Below are positions 24,883 through 33,450 of a DNA stretch of 64,000 nt, piece after piece. The stretch's first letter is position 1, and each line of letters opens with the position of its first letter. The stretch covers positions 3,542 to 67,541 of the forward strand of contig CAJUAH010000024.1 in the NCBI GenBank assembly GCA_910584375.1, given 5' to 3'. Source of the DNA: an uncultured Acetatifactor sp. Lineage in GTDB: Bacteria; Bacillota; Clostridia; Lachnospirales; Lachnospiraceae. Both the position numbers and the translations under genes were made by a program. The notes under the pieces were generated by a model that was given only the letters and a program-made list of their open reading frames with translations, was not told where the DNA came from and did no database searches.

Positions 24883-25797
24883 ATGAAAATATATGAGCAT
24901 GACATGGGCGTCGGCTGCCTGCAATATACGGTAGAGCAGGACGGCGTCTGCATAAGCGGTTGGCGGGGAAACGGCCGGTCGGTCAGCGTGCCGGAGGAGA
25001 TAGAAGGGCAGCCGGTGACGGGCGTGGGCAGAAAGGCGTTTCTCAGCAAGAAGAATCTGCGGGAGATTGTGCTGCCCGTGAGTCTGCGCAGTCTGGGCGA
25101 CTGGGCTTTCGCCTATTGCAATAATCTGGAGCGGGTGACGGTTCCCGCCGGATGCTTTGATATAGGCAGGACTTTGTTTCTGGACTGCGACAGACTGGAG
25201 TGTATCTCCGGTATTCGCCCCGGCTCAGGCGCGGGAGGGGAGGCATGGTCCGAATCCTGCGGACGGCTGCTTGCGGCGGCCGTGACCCGGCTGGATGCCT
25301 ATTATCTGTTGGAACCCGGGGCGGTGGGCAGTCCTGAGTGGCTCAGAAAATGGGATGCCCGCCTGGAGGCGGTGATGAGGGCCGACGACGGAGAGGGGTA
25401 TTCCAAACAGGTACTTTGCGGCGAAGAGGACTATGGCAGCACGGATATGGGGGCGTATCTGCGTGCTGCAAGGCAGAAAAAGGCGGGGCTGGCGATGCTG
25501 CGGCTTAAGTGCGACCAGGGACTTGCGCCCGACATGCGGCAATATCTGGAGCAGTATCTGCGGACACATACCAAGGGCTGTGAGAGTGAGGAGAGCTGGC
25601 AGGTGATTCTGGCCCAGGGGGAGTCGCATCCCGAGGATGTGCAGCTGTTTCTGCGGCTGGGCTGCGCGGGAAGGGAAAATATAGAGGCCATGATCTCGCA
25701 GATGCGGGAAGACCAGCCCCAGCTGCGGGCGGCGTTTTTGCGCTACCAGCAGGAGCAGTTGGGACACGGGGACTTTTTCGCGGGATTGTCCCTGTGA
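24883..25797 (+). CDS. BspA-type leucine-rich repeat protein
   Basis: The 304-residue protein contains BspA/LRR_5-type repeats in its first 110 residues (VSVPEEIEGQPVTGVGRKAF, LREIVLPVSLRSLGDWAFA, LERVTVPAG) and a helical remainder with no clear family. There is no signal peptide, so it is probably cytoplasmic, unlike most BspA proteins. It is the third gene of the VWA/MoxR unit, 52 bases downstream, and may be an adaptor for that complex. The ATG at 24883 has AAAGGGG upstream; an earlier in-frame ATG at 24844 lacks this. Confidence 0.75.
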   Translation: MKIYEHDMGVGCLQYTVEQDGVCISGWRGNGRSVSVPEEIEGQPVTGVGRKAFLSKKNLREIVLPVSLRSLGDWAFAYCNNLERVTVPAGCFDIGRTLFLDCDRLECISGIRPGSGAGGEAWSESCGRLLAAAVTRLDAYYLLEPGAVGSPEWLRKWDARLEAVMRADDGEGYSKQVLCGEEDYGSTDMGAYLRAARQKKAGLAMLRLKCDQGLAPDMRQYLEQYLRTHTKGCESEESWQVILAQGESHPEDVQLFLRLGCAGRENIEAMISQMREDQPQLRAAFLRYQQEQLGHGDFFAGLSL

Positions 25798-25848
25798 GGC
25801 AATGGGAGATCATCTGTCGAAAATCTTCACGTTAGTCGGTAAAAACAG

Positions 25849-25876
25849 TTGCGGCACAGGGAAAAAGTGGTATAAT
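25849..25876 (+). promoter_or_regulatory. Sigma-A type promoter of the UDP-sugar genes
   Basis: TTGCGG (25849-25854), a 16-base spacer and TATAAT (25871-25876) lie 46 bases before the UDPGP-family start. Confidence 0.7.
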
Positions 25877-25921
25877 GTTCGCAAAGGGCAGAGTCACTTT
25901 GCGGGAAAGAAGGAGATCGCT

Positions 25922-27148
25922 ATGACATTGACAGAAGCAAAACAGAAACTGGCGCAGTACGGTCAGGAGCATGTATTGAAATACTACGAGGAGCTGGATG
26001 AGGCGGCTCGGGAGGCGCTGTTGACCCAGATCGCGGAGACGGATATGAGCGTTTTGGCCTCCTGTAAGCACAGGGAGGAACTGGTCAGAAAGGGCGAGAT
26101 TACTCCGCTGGCGGCTATGGAGCTGGACGAGATTGCCGCAAACAGACAGCATTTTACGGCCACGGGTCTCACCGCGATCCGTGACGGCAAGGTGGGCGCG
26201 GTGCTGCTGGCGGGCGGCATGGGTACGCGGCTGGGTTCCGACAATCCCAAGTGCATGTACAATGTGGGCATTAACAGGGAGCTGTACATATTTGAATGTC
26301 TGGTAAACAACATGATGGATGTGGTGAAACAGAGCGGCGCCTGGTTCCATCTCTTTGTCATGACCAGTGAGAAGAACAACGACGTAACGATACAGTTTAT
26401 GAAGGAAAAGAAGTTTTTCGGGTACAATCCGGAGTTCGTACATTTTTTCAAGCAGGAGATGGCGGCTGCTACGGATTATGAGGGAAGGATCTATCTGGAG
26501 GAGAAGGGCAGACTGGCCACCTCGCCCAACGGAAACGGAGGCTGGTTTATCTCCATGAAAAACGCGGGTCTGCTGGATATTGTAAAGAGAGAGGGCATAG
26601 AGTGGATCAATGTCTTTGCCGTGGACAATGTGCTGCAGCGAATTGCAGATCCCTGCTTTGTGGGCGCTACCATTGAGAGAAACTGTGATGTGGGAGCCAA
26701 GGTGGTGCGCAAGAACGCGCCGGATGAAAAGGTGGGCGTGATGTGTCTGGAGGACGGCAGACCTTCCATCGTGGAATATTACGATCTCACACAGGAACTG
26801 ATGGACGCCAGGGATGAGAAAGGAAATCCGGCATATAACTTCGGCGTGATCCTCAATTATCTGTTCAGGGTATCCGCTCTGGAACAGTTGCTGGAGGGCA
26901 AGCTGCCGTTGCATATCGTGGAGAAAAAGATTCCCTGTCTGGACGAAAACGGGGAGCTGTATAAGCCCCAGGAGCCTAACGGTTACAAGTATGAGAACCT
27001 GGTGCTGGATATGATTCACCAGATGGACAGTTGTCTGCCCTATGAGGTGGAGAGAAACAGGGAGTTTGCGCCCATCAAGAACAAGACGGGTATCGACTCG
27101 GTGGAGAGCGCCCGGGCCCTGTTGCGGGAAAACGGCGTGGAGCTGTAG
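25922..27148 (+). CDS. UDPGP-family nucleotidyltransferase (UDP-sugar pyrophosphorylase)
   Basis: The 408-residue cytoplasmic enzyme belongs to the eukaryote-like UDP-glucose/UDP-N-acetylglucosamine pyrophosphorylase group, which makes UDP-sugars from UTP and sugar 1-phosphate. The nucleotide-binding motif LLAGGMGTRLG is complete, followed by NPKCMYNVGI, and VFAVDNVL is part of the metal site. It differs from the GalU type. The sugar (Glc-1-P, Gal-1-P or GlcNAc-1-P) cannot be fixed from the sequence, but galE 60 bases downstream favours a Leloir or UDP-HexNAc role. The ribosome site is AAGGAGAT before the ATG at 25922. Confidence 0.87.
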   Translation: MTLTEAKQKLAQYGQEHVLKYYEELDEAAREALLTQIAETDMSVLASCKHREELVRKGEITPLAAMELDEIAANRQHFTATGLTAIRDGKVGAVLLAGGMGTRLGSDNPKCMYNVGINRELYIFECLVNNMMDVVKQSGAWFHLFVMTSEKNNDVTIQFMKEKKFFGYNPEFVHFFKQEMAAATDYEGRIYLEEKGRLATSPNGNGGWFISMKNAGLLDIVKREGIEWINVFAVDNVLQRIADPCFVGATIERNCDVGAKVVRKNAPDEKVGVMCLEDGRPSIVEYYDLTQELMDARDEKGNPAYNFGVILNYLFRVSALEQLLEGKLPLHIVEKKIPCLDENGELYKPQEPNGYKYENLVLDMIHQMDSCLPYEVERNREFAPIKNKTGIDSVESARALLRENGVEL

Positions 27149-27208
27149 ATACAGAATGATGTAATAGTGCGGGCATAGCCACGGCTATGCGGGAAAGAGG
27201 TATATATT

Positions 27209-28225
27209 ATGAAGATATTGGTGACAGGCGGCGCGGGATATATCGGCAGCCATACGGTGGTGGAGCTGCAGAACGCGGGTCATGAGGCGGTGGTGCTGGA
27301 CAATCTGAGCAACGCCAGCGAAAAGGTTCTTGAGCGGGTAGAAAAGCTCACCGGAAAGGCCGTACCTTTTTATAAGGCGGATATTCTGGACAGAGAGGCT
27401 TTGGAGAAGATATTTGAGGCGGAGAAACCGGACGCCGTGATTCATTTCGCGGGCCTGAAGGCAGTGGGCGAATCGGTGCAAAAGCCCTGGGAATATTATG
27501 AGAACAATATCTCCGGTACTCTGACTTTGGTGGATGTGATGAGGAAACACGGCGTAAAAAACATTATTTTCTCCTCCAGCGCCACCGTGTATGGAGATCC
27601 GGCCTTTGTGCCCATCACGGAGGAGTGCCCCAAGGGGCAGTGTACCAATCCGTACGGCTGGACTAAATCCATGCTGGAGCAGATCCTTATGGATATCCAG
27701 AAGGCCGATCCTGAGTGGAACGTGATCCTGCTGCGGTACTTCAACCCCATCGGAGCGCATAAGAGCGGCACGATCGGCGAGAATCCCAACGGTATCCCCA
27801 ACAATCTGATGCCCTATATCACCCAGGTGGCGGTGGGGAAACTGCCGCAGCTCAGCGTCTACGGCGACGATTATGACACGCCGGACGGTACCGGAGTGCG
27901 GGATTATATCCATGTGGTGGATCTGGCGCTGGGACATGTGAAAGCGCTTAAGAAGATCCAGGAGAAGGCTGGCCTGAAGATTTATAATCTGGGAACAGGC
28001 ACCGGTTACAGTGTGTTGGATGTGGTCAAGAACTTCGAGGCGGCCAGCGGAGTCAAGATTCCTTATGTGATCAAGGGACGCCGTCCCGGCGACATTGCCG
28101 CCTGTTATGCCCAGGCAGATCTTGCCAAAGAGGAGCTGGGCTGGGAGGCGCAGTACGGGATCCGGGAGATGTGTGCCGACTCCTGGAGATGGCAGAGCCA
28201 GAATCCCAACGGATATGACGAGTAA
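27209..28225 (+). CDS. galE: UDP-glucose 4-epimerase
   Basis: The 338-residue short-chain dehydrogenase-type enzyme interconverts UDP-glucose and UDP-galactose (and in many bacteria the N-acetyl forms) using bound NAD. The Rossmann motif VTGGAGYIGSH is at the start. Ser and Tyr-Lys of the active site are in FSSSATVYG and YGWTKSMLEQ, and RYFNPIGAH is typical of GalE. The length is usual. It follows the UDPGP gene on the same transcript and ends at a strong bidirectional terminator. Confidence 0.94.
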   Translation: MKILVTGGAGYIGSHTVVELQNAGHEAVVLDNLSNASEKVLERVEKLTGKAVPFYKADILDREALEKIFEAEKPDAVIHFAGLKAVGESVQKPWEYYENNISGTLTLVDVMRKHGVKNIIFSSSATVYGDPAFVPITEECPKGQCTNPYGWTKSMLEQILMDIQKADPEWNVILLRYFNPIGAHKSGTIGENPNGIPNNLMPYITQVAVGKLPQLSVYGDDYDTPDGTGVRDYIHVVDLALGHVKALKKIQEKAGLKIYNLGTGTGYSVLDVVKNFEAASGVKIPYVIKGRRPGDIAACYAQADLAKEELGWEAQYGIREMCADSWRWQSQNPNGYDE

Positions 28226-28233
28226 AGAAGAAC

Positions 28234-28285
28234 CATAAATAGAACCGCATCCCCTGGTGTATGAGGGGATGCGGTTCTATTTATG
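28234..28285. terminator. Bidirectional terminator between galE and the DUF3592 gene
   Basis: A perfect 22-base stem (28234-28255 and 28264-28285) has an 8-base loop. AT-rich arm ends give U-rich transcripts on either strand. It serves two convergent genes. Confidence 0.88.
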
Positions 28286-28339
28286 ACATGCATTTTAAGT
28301 ATGTTCTCCGCAGCAGAAGGATTCCTATGGCGTCGGTCT

Positions 28340-29077
28340 TCAAGTGTAATCGATAACCTTGGGATTGGCGGGCGGATCGGTGTTGACCACATATTTGCTG
28401 TAATCGTCGGGATCCACATACACTTCGATGGGATCTCCGGGCGCGTATCCCGGCTCCACCATCACATTCCTGCTCTTGAAACGGTATGTAACGTCTTTAT
28501 ACGCATCATAGTAAGTACAGTAAATTAGGTAGGGATGCCGTCTGTTGTAGGAGACGGAATAATTTTGGTCAATGCGATCCACCGTGGCCTGTAAAAGCTG
28601 TCCGGTCTGCATCAGCTTTTTGCCCTTGATGGAGTTTTTCAGCATGCCGGTAGTGGGGATAAATCCCAGCAACAGGAAGAGCAGACCCATCGCCAGCAGC
28701 ATGACATAGGCGAAAGTATCGCCGGATTTAGAGGCTATGTGGGTAGGCGCTCCGGGATCTACCAGCAGGAGGATGTCCTTGCCCACATGCATACCGCTGT
28801 TGTAGTATCCCAGAGGTATGTTGTCATAATCCCGGCCGTTGTAGCTGTAGCTCACAAAAGTACTGTGGCTGACGTCTCCGTCGGAACCTCGCCGGGACTC
28901 GATATCGCTGATCGTACCTGTGACTTCCACCGCTATGTTCTGAAAGCGGATACTGCTTCGCATGAGCAGGAAACCGCCGATGAGCATGGCTGCACCGGCC
29001 AGCCCGAAGATCAGGAAGATAAACAGGGGCGTCGCGTTTTTTCTTTTTAAGGATCTTTTGCGGGAGCTGTTTGTCAT
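28340..29077 (-). CDS. DUF3592-type membrane protein
   Basis: The 245-residue protein has a basic N-terminus, two membrane segments (ATPLFIFLIFGLAGAAMLIG and MLLAMGLLFLLLGFIP) and two copies of the DUF3592 fold outside them, each with the pattern of a beta domain ending near VYVDPDDYSKYV. The family is widespread in bacteria with no established function. It is a single gene facing galE. The ATG at 29077 is the first in the frame. Confidence 0.75.
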   Translation of the reverse strand: MTNSSRKRSLKRKNATPLFIFLIFGLAGAAMLIGGFLLMRSSIRFQNIAVEVTGTISDIESRRGSDGDVSHSTFVSYSYNGRDYDNIPLGYYNSGMHVGKDILLLVDPGAPTHIASKSGDTFAYVMLLAMGLLFLLLGFIPTTGMLKNSIKGKKLMQTGQLLQATVDRIDQNYSVSYNRRHPYLIYCTYYDAYKDVTYRFKSRNVMVEPGYAPGDPIEVYVDPDDYSKYVVNTDPPANPKVIDYT

Positions 29078-29126
29078 GGCGTTTGATACCTCGTTTCCTT
29101 ATTTGTACATACCTTTTATTTGGTAC

Positions 29127-29155
29127 TTGTCCCTTTGGAGGAAATCAAGTATGAT
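29127..29155 (+). promoter_or_regulatory. Sigma-A type promoter of exoA-addB-addA
   Basis: TTGTCC (29127-29132), a 17-base spacer and TATGAT (29150-29155) lie 40 bases upstream of the exoA start. Confidence 0.6.
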
Positions 29156-29194
29156 ATAAATATACTATAGCATAGATCAGCGGAGGAGAAAAGC

Positions 29195-29947
29195 ATGAAA
29201 TTGATCTCATGGAATGTAAACGGACTGCGTGCCTGTCTGGATAAAGGCTTTATGGATTTTTTTAAGGAGGCGGAGGCGGATGTGTTCTGCCTGCAGGAGA
29301 TCAAGCTGTCTGCGGGACAGCTCGATCTGGAACTGCCGGGCTATCATCAGTACTGGAATTATGCGGAGAAAAAGGGGTACTCCGGCACTGCCATATTCAG
29401 CAGACAGGAGCCCCTCAACGTGGCTTACGGCATTGGCGTTCCGGAGCACGATCATGAGGGCAGAGTGATCGCGGCGGAGTATCCGGAGTACTATGTGGTG
29501 ACGGTGTATACGCCCAATTCCCAGAGGGAACTGACCAGACTGGATTACCGCATGGAGTGGGAGGCGGCTTTTCTGGCCTATCTGAAAAAGCTGGAAGAGC
29601 GCAAACCGGTAATATATTGCGGGGATCTGAACGTGGCCCACAGAGAGATCGACTTGAAGAACCCCAAGAGCAACCGCCACAACGCCGGCTTTACCGATGA
29701 GGAGAGGGCATGCTTTACCAAAGTACTGGAGAACGGTTTTGTGGACACGTTCCGGCACTTTTACCCGGATCTGGAGGGCGCGTACAGCTGGTGGTCCTAT
29801 ATGGCCCAGTCCAGAGCCAGGAACATAGGGTGGCGTATCGACTATTTCGTATGCTCCGAGGCGCTCAGGGACAGACTCCGGGACGCCAAAATCCATGCCC
29901 GGGTCATGGGTTCGGATCATTGTCCTGTGGAGCTGGAGTTGGTGTGA
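29195..29947 (+). CDS. exoA: Exodeoxyribonuclease III (AP endonuclease)
   Basis: The 250-residue enzyme cuts DNA at abasic sites and removes 3' blocking groups in base excision repair. Family motifs are all present: LISWNVNGLRA, LQEIKLS with the metal-binding Glu, YCGDLNVAH with the catalytic Asp-Asn pair, and GSDHCPV with the final Asp-His. The length is usual for the ExoIII/Xth family. The ribosome site is CGGAGGAG before the ATG at 29195. It sits 13 bases before addB, a natural repair operon. Confidence 0.95.
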   Translation: MKLISWNVNGLRACLDKGFMDFFKEAEADVFCLQEIKLSAGQLDLELPGYHQYWNYAEKKGYSGTAIFSRQEPLNVAYGIGVPEHDHEGRVIAAEYPEYYVVTVYTPNSQRELTRLDYRMEWEAAFLAYLKKLEERKPVIYCGDLNVAHREIDLKNPKSNRHNAGFTDEERACFTKVLENGFVDTFRHFYPDLEGAYSWWSYMAQSRARNIGWRIDYFVCSEALRDRLRDAKIHARVMGSDHCPVELELV

Positions 29948-29960
29948 ATAGGAGAGGACT

Positions 29961-32900
29961 ATGAGTCTGCGGTTTTATTTTGGTCCTTCGGGCGTGGGAA
30001 AAAGTTACAGGCTGTATCAGGAGATTGTGGAGAGATCCATGGAGGAGAAAGCTGCCGTCGGAAACGGTATGCGGCGCAGTTATCTGGTCGTGGTGCCCGA
30101 TCAGTTTACGATGCAGACCCAGCAGGAGTTGGTGACTATGCACCCCTGCGAAGGCATCATGAACATTGATGTGTTGAGTTTCGGGCGTTTGTCCCACCGC
30201 ATTCTGGAGGAAGTGGGCGGCGAGGATATCCCTGTGCTGGATGATACGGGCAAGAGCCTGGTGCTGCAAAAGGTGGCGGCGGGGCTGAAAGACCGTCTGC
30301 CTGCGCTGGGGGGATATCTGCACCGTCAGGGATATATCCACGAGGTGAAGAGCGCCATATCGGAGTTCATGCAGTACGGCCTGTCCCCGCAGGATGTGGA
30401 CAAGCTGACGGAGTATGCCGCGAAGAGAGGCGCGCTGCATCATAAGCTCAAGGATCTGGGGCTGCTCTATCAGGGTTTTCTCGACTATATCGGCGGACAC
30501 TTTATCACCACCGAGGAGACGCTGGATCTGGTGTGCCGCTCTCTGGGCAAATCCAGACTGATCCCCGGCAGCGTTATCGTTTTTGACGGTTTCACCGGCT
30601 TTACGCCCATTCAAAACAGGGTGATCCAGGAGCTGATGCGGCTGGCGGCGGAGGTGGTGGTCACGGTGACGCTGGGAGCGGGCGAGGATCCCTACAGGCT
30701 GGACGGGGAACAGAAACTGTTCTATCTGAGCAAAAAGACGGTGCATGACCTGACGGAGCTTGCGGGGCAGGCGGGTGTGGAGAGAGGGCAGGACGTGATC
30801 ATCGCTCCCGGAGAGCGGCACCGCTTTGTAGGCAATCCGGCTCTGCAAAGTCTGGAACAGAACCTTTTTCGCACGGATCCTGCCCCCTATACAGAGCCTC
30901 AGGAGCAGATCCGGCTCTTTGAGGCGGATACGCCCAAGGAGGAAGCCCATCAGGCGGGTCTGGCCATCCTGGGGCTGATCCGACGGGAGGGGCTGCAGTA
31001 CCGGGATATCGCGGTGATCACCGGCAGTCTGGATACTTATGCAGCCCATGTGGAGACGGAGTTTGCGGATATGGGGATACCGTGCTATATTGACCGCACC
31101 AGAGGGATCACGCTGAGTCCCATGATTGAATATATCAAGAGCGCCCTGCAATTGTTTTTGCAGGATTTTTCTTATGAGGCGGTGTTTCACTATCTGCGCA
31201 GCGGACTGGCGGCGCTGACTCCCGCGGAGACGGACGATCTGGAGAACTATGTGCGGGAAACCGGAGTGAGAGGGCTTAAGAAGTGGAGAGGACTTTTCAC
31301 CCGTAAGACCCGGGACATGGGGGAGGATGAGGAGGAGCTTGCGAGGATCAACGAGCTGCGGGAGAGAATGATGGAGCAGCTGCGGCCTCTGGCGGGGGGC
31401 AGGCATTCCAGAGCCTGCGACCATGTGGACAGACTGTATGATTTTCTGCATGACAATGAGGTACAGCGTCTGCTGGCGGATATGGCGGCGGACTTTAAGG
31501 CTGCCGGGGACCTGGTGCGGGCCAAGGAGTACGAGCAGATCTATCGGCTGGTGATGGAGCTGCTGGAACAGATCTACGGATTGCTGGGGGAGGAGGAAAT
31601 CTCGCTGCAGGAGTTCTATGAGATATTGGAGGCCGGTTTCGGCGAGATCCAGGTGGGAACGCTGCCCCAAAACGTTGACCGTATTCTGGTAGGAGATATG
31701 GAGCGCACACGGCTGAAACAGATCAAGGTGCTGTTTTTTCTGGGAGTCAATGACGGCAACATTCCCAAGAGCGTATCCAAGGGCGGTATCATCTCGGATA
31801 TGGACAGGGAATTTTTAAGAGGTTCCCGGCTGGAGCTGGCGCCCACTCCCAGGCAGCAGATGTTCATTCAGCGCCTGTACCTGTATTTGAATCTGACCAA
31901 GCCCTCCCGGCAGTTGTATCTGTCCTATGCCCGTATGGGCAACGACGGCAAGAGTCTTCGCCCTGCCTATCTGGTGGGAACTCTCAGGAAACTGTTTCCC
32001 GGACTCCAGGTGCAATACCCTGCCCGGCAGCCGGTACTGGCCCAGGTGGCTACGCCCCGGGAGGGTATGCGCTATCTGGCCCAGGGGCTGCGGGACTATG
32101 CGGAGGGGGCCCTGGAGAGCCAGGGGGAGTCGTCCGGATCAGGGCTGTCTGACCCAGGGCAGAAGGGACGGGATTTTTTTACTCTGTATGCGGCGTATGC
32201 CGGAATGGAGGGGCAGAGGGAAAGTGTGGAACTGCTGCGCCGGGCGGCTTTTGCGCGCTATCAGGAGAGCGGGCTTTCCCGGGCCGTGGCCAGAGCCCTC
32301 TATGGGATGCGTCTGGAGAACAGCGTCAGCCGTCTGGAAACCTATGCCGCCTGCGCTTATCAGCATTTTTTGCAGTACGGCCTGACGCTGCGGGAGCGGG
32401 AAGAATTCGGATTTGAAAATGTGGATATGGGCAATGCCTTTCATCAGGTACTGGACATGTTTGCGGGCAGCCTGGAGGAAAGCGGTTATACCTGGTTTGA
32501 TTTTCCTCAGGAATGGGCCGGGCGGACCGTGGAGGAGTCTCTGGAGAGGTTCGCTGCTCAGTACGGGGGGAGCGTTCTGTACGCCAGCGCCCGCAGCGCC
32601 TACGGCATCCGGCGCATGGGGCGGATATTGAAGAGGACGGTACAGGCGTTGCAGAGCCAACTGCAAAAAGGCAGTTTTGTTCCGGACGGACACGAGCTGT
32701 CCTTCCATATGGCGGATCGGCTGGAGGCAGTGAACATAACGCTGTCCCAGGAGGAGAGGATGCGCCTTGTAGGCCGTATTGACCGGGTGGATATCTCGGA
32801 GACCGAGGACAGGGTGTACGTAAAAGTGATCGACTACAAATCCGGCGACCGCCGTTTTGACCTGGCGGCTCTGTATTACGGATTGCAGCTGCAGTTGGTG

Positions 32901-33446
32901 GTGTATATGAACGCCGCCGCAGAGCTGGAGGCCCGCAGGCACCCGGACAAGGAGATCGTTCCGGCGGCCATGCTCTATTACCATGTGACGGACCCCATGG
33001 TGGAGACCCAGGCCGAGCTGACGCCTCAGGAGATTAATGAGCAGATCCTGGAACAACTTCGGATGAACGGCGTGGTGTGCGGCGAGGAGGATATCATACA
33101 GCGCCTGGACCGGGAGATGGGGGACCGTTCCGTCGTGATACCGGTGGAGAAAAAAAAGGACGGAAGTTACTCTGCCCGATCCTCCGTCATGAGCAGCCGG
33201 GAGATGGGAGTGGTGTCCGCCTATGTGAGCCATAAGGTACGGCAGATCGGCCGGGAGATATTGGAGGGCCACAAGGAGATCAACCCTTATGAAAAGGGCA
33301 GTTCGGAGGCATGTACTTACTGCGCCTACAAAAAAGTGTGCGGATTTGACGTAAGCATCCCCGGATATCGCAAAAGGGTGTTGCAGGATCTGGATAAACA
33401 GGCGGTGTTTCAGGGGATGGAAGAGGCGCTGGAGAAGAAGGAGTGA
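29961..33446 (+). CDS. addB: ATP-dependent helicase/nuclease subunit B
   Basis: AddB is the second subunit of the Firmicute AddAB complex, which processes double-strand breaks for recombination. The 1161-residue protein starts with FYFGPSGVGKS (Walker A). The C-terminal nuclease domain has VIDYKSGDRRFD and is framed by cysteines expected to hold an iron-sulfur cluster: one in AACAYQHF and three in CTYCAYKKVCGF. The domain order and length match AddB. addA follows after 4 bases, so translation is probably coupled. Confidence 0.94.
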   Translation: MSLRFYFGPSGVGKSYRLYQEIVERSMEEKAAVGNGMRRSYLVVVPDQFTMQTQQELVTMHPCEGIMNIDVLSFGRLSHRILEEVGGEDIPVLDDTGKSLVLQKVAAGLKDRLPALGGYLHRQGYIHEVKSAISEFMQYGLSPQDVDKLTEYAAKRGALHHKLKDLGLLYQGFLDYIGGHFITTEETLDLVCRSLGKSRLIPGSVIVFDGFTGFTPIQNRVIQELMRLAAEVVVTVTLGAGEDPYRLDGEQKLFYLSKKTVHDLTELAGQAGVERGQDVIIAPGERHRFVGNPALQSLEQNLFRTDPAPYTEPQEQIRLFEADTPKEEAHQAGLAILGLIRREGLQYRDIAVITGSLDTYAAHVETEFADMGIPCYIDRTRGITLSPMIEYIKSALQLFLQDFSYEAVFHYLRSGLAALTPAETDDLENYVRETGVRGLKKWRGLFTRKTRDMGEDEEELARINELRERMMEQLRPLAGGRHSRACDHVDRLYDFLHDNEVQRLLADMAADFKAAGDLVRAKEYEQIYRLVMELLEQIYGLLGEEEISLQEFYEILEAGFGEIQVGTLPQNVDRILVGDMERTRLKQIKVLFFLGVNDGNIPKSVSKGGIISDMDREFLRGSRLELAPTPRQQMFIQRLYLYLNLTKPSRQLYLSYARMGNDGKSLRPAYLVGTLRKLFPGLQVQYPARQPVLAQVATPREGMRYLAQGLRDYAEGALESQGESSGSGLSDPGQKGRDFFTLYAAYAGMEGQRESVELLRRAAFARYQESGLSRAVARALYGMRLENSVSRLETYAACAYQHFLQYGLTLREREEFGFENVDMGNAFHQVLDMFAGSLEESGYTWFDFPQEWAGRTVEESLERFAAQYGGSVLYASARSAYGIRRMGRILKRTVQALQSQLQKGSFVPDGHELSFHMADRLEAVNITLSQEERMRLVGRIDRVDISETEDRVYVKVIDYKSGDRRFDLAALYYGLQLQLVVYMNAAAELEARRHPDKEIVPAAMLYYHVTDPMVETQAELTPQEINEQILEQLRMNGVVCGEEDIIQRLDREMGDRSVVIPVEKKKDGSYSARSSVMSSREMGVVSAYVSHKVRQIGREILEGHKEINPYEKGSSEACTYCAYKKVCGFDVSIPGYRKRVLQDLDKQAVFQGMEEALEKKE

Positions 33447-33450
33447 TACG

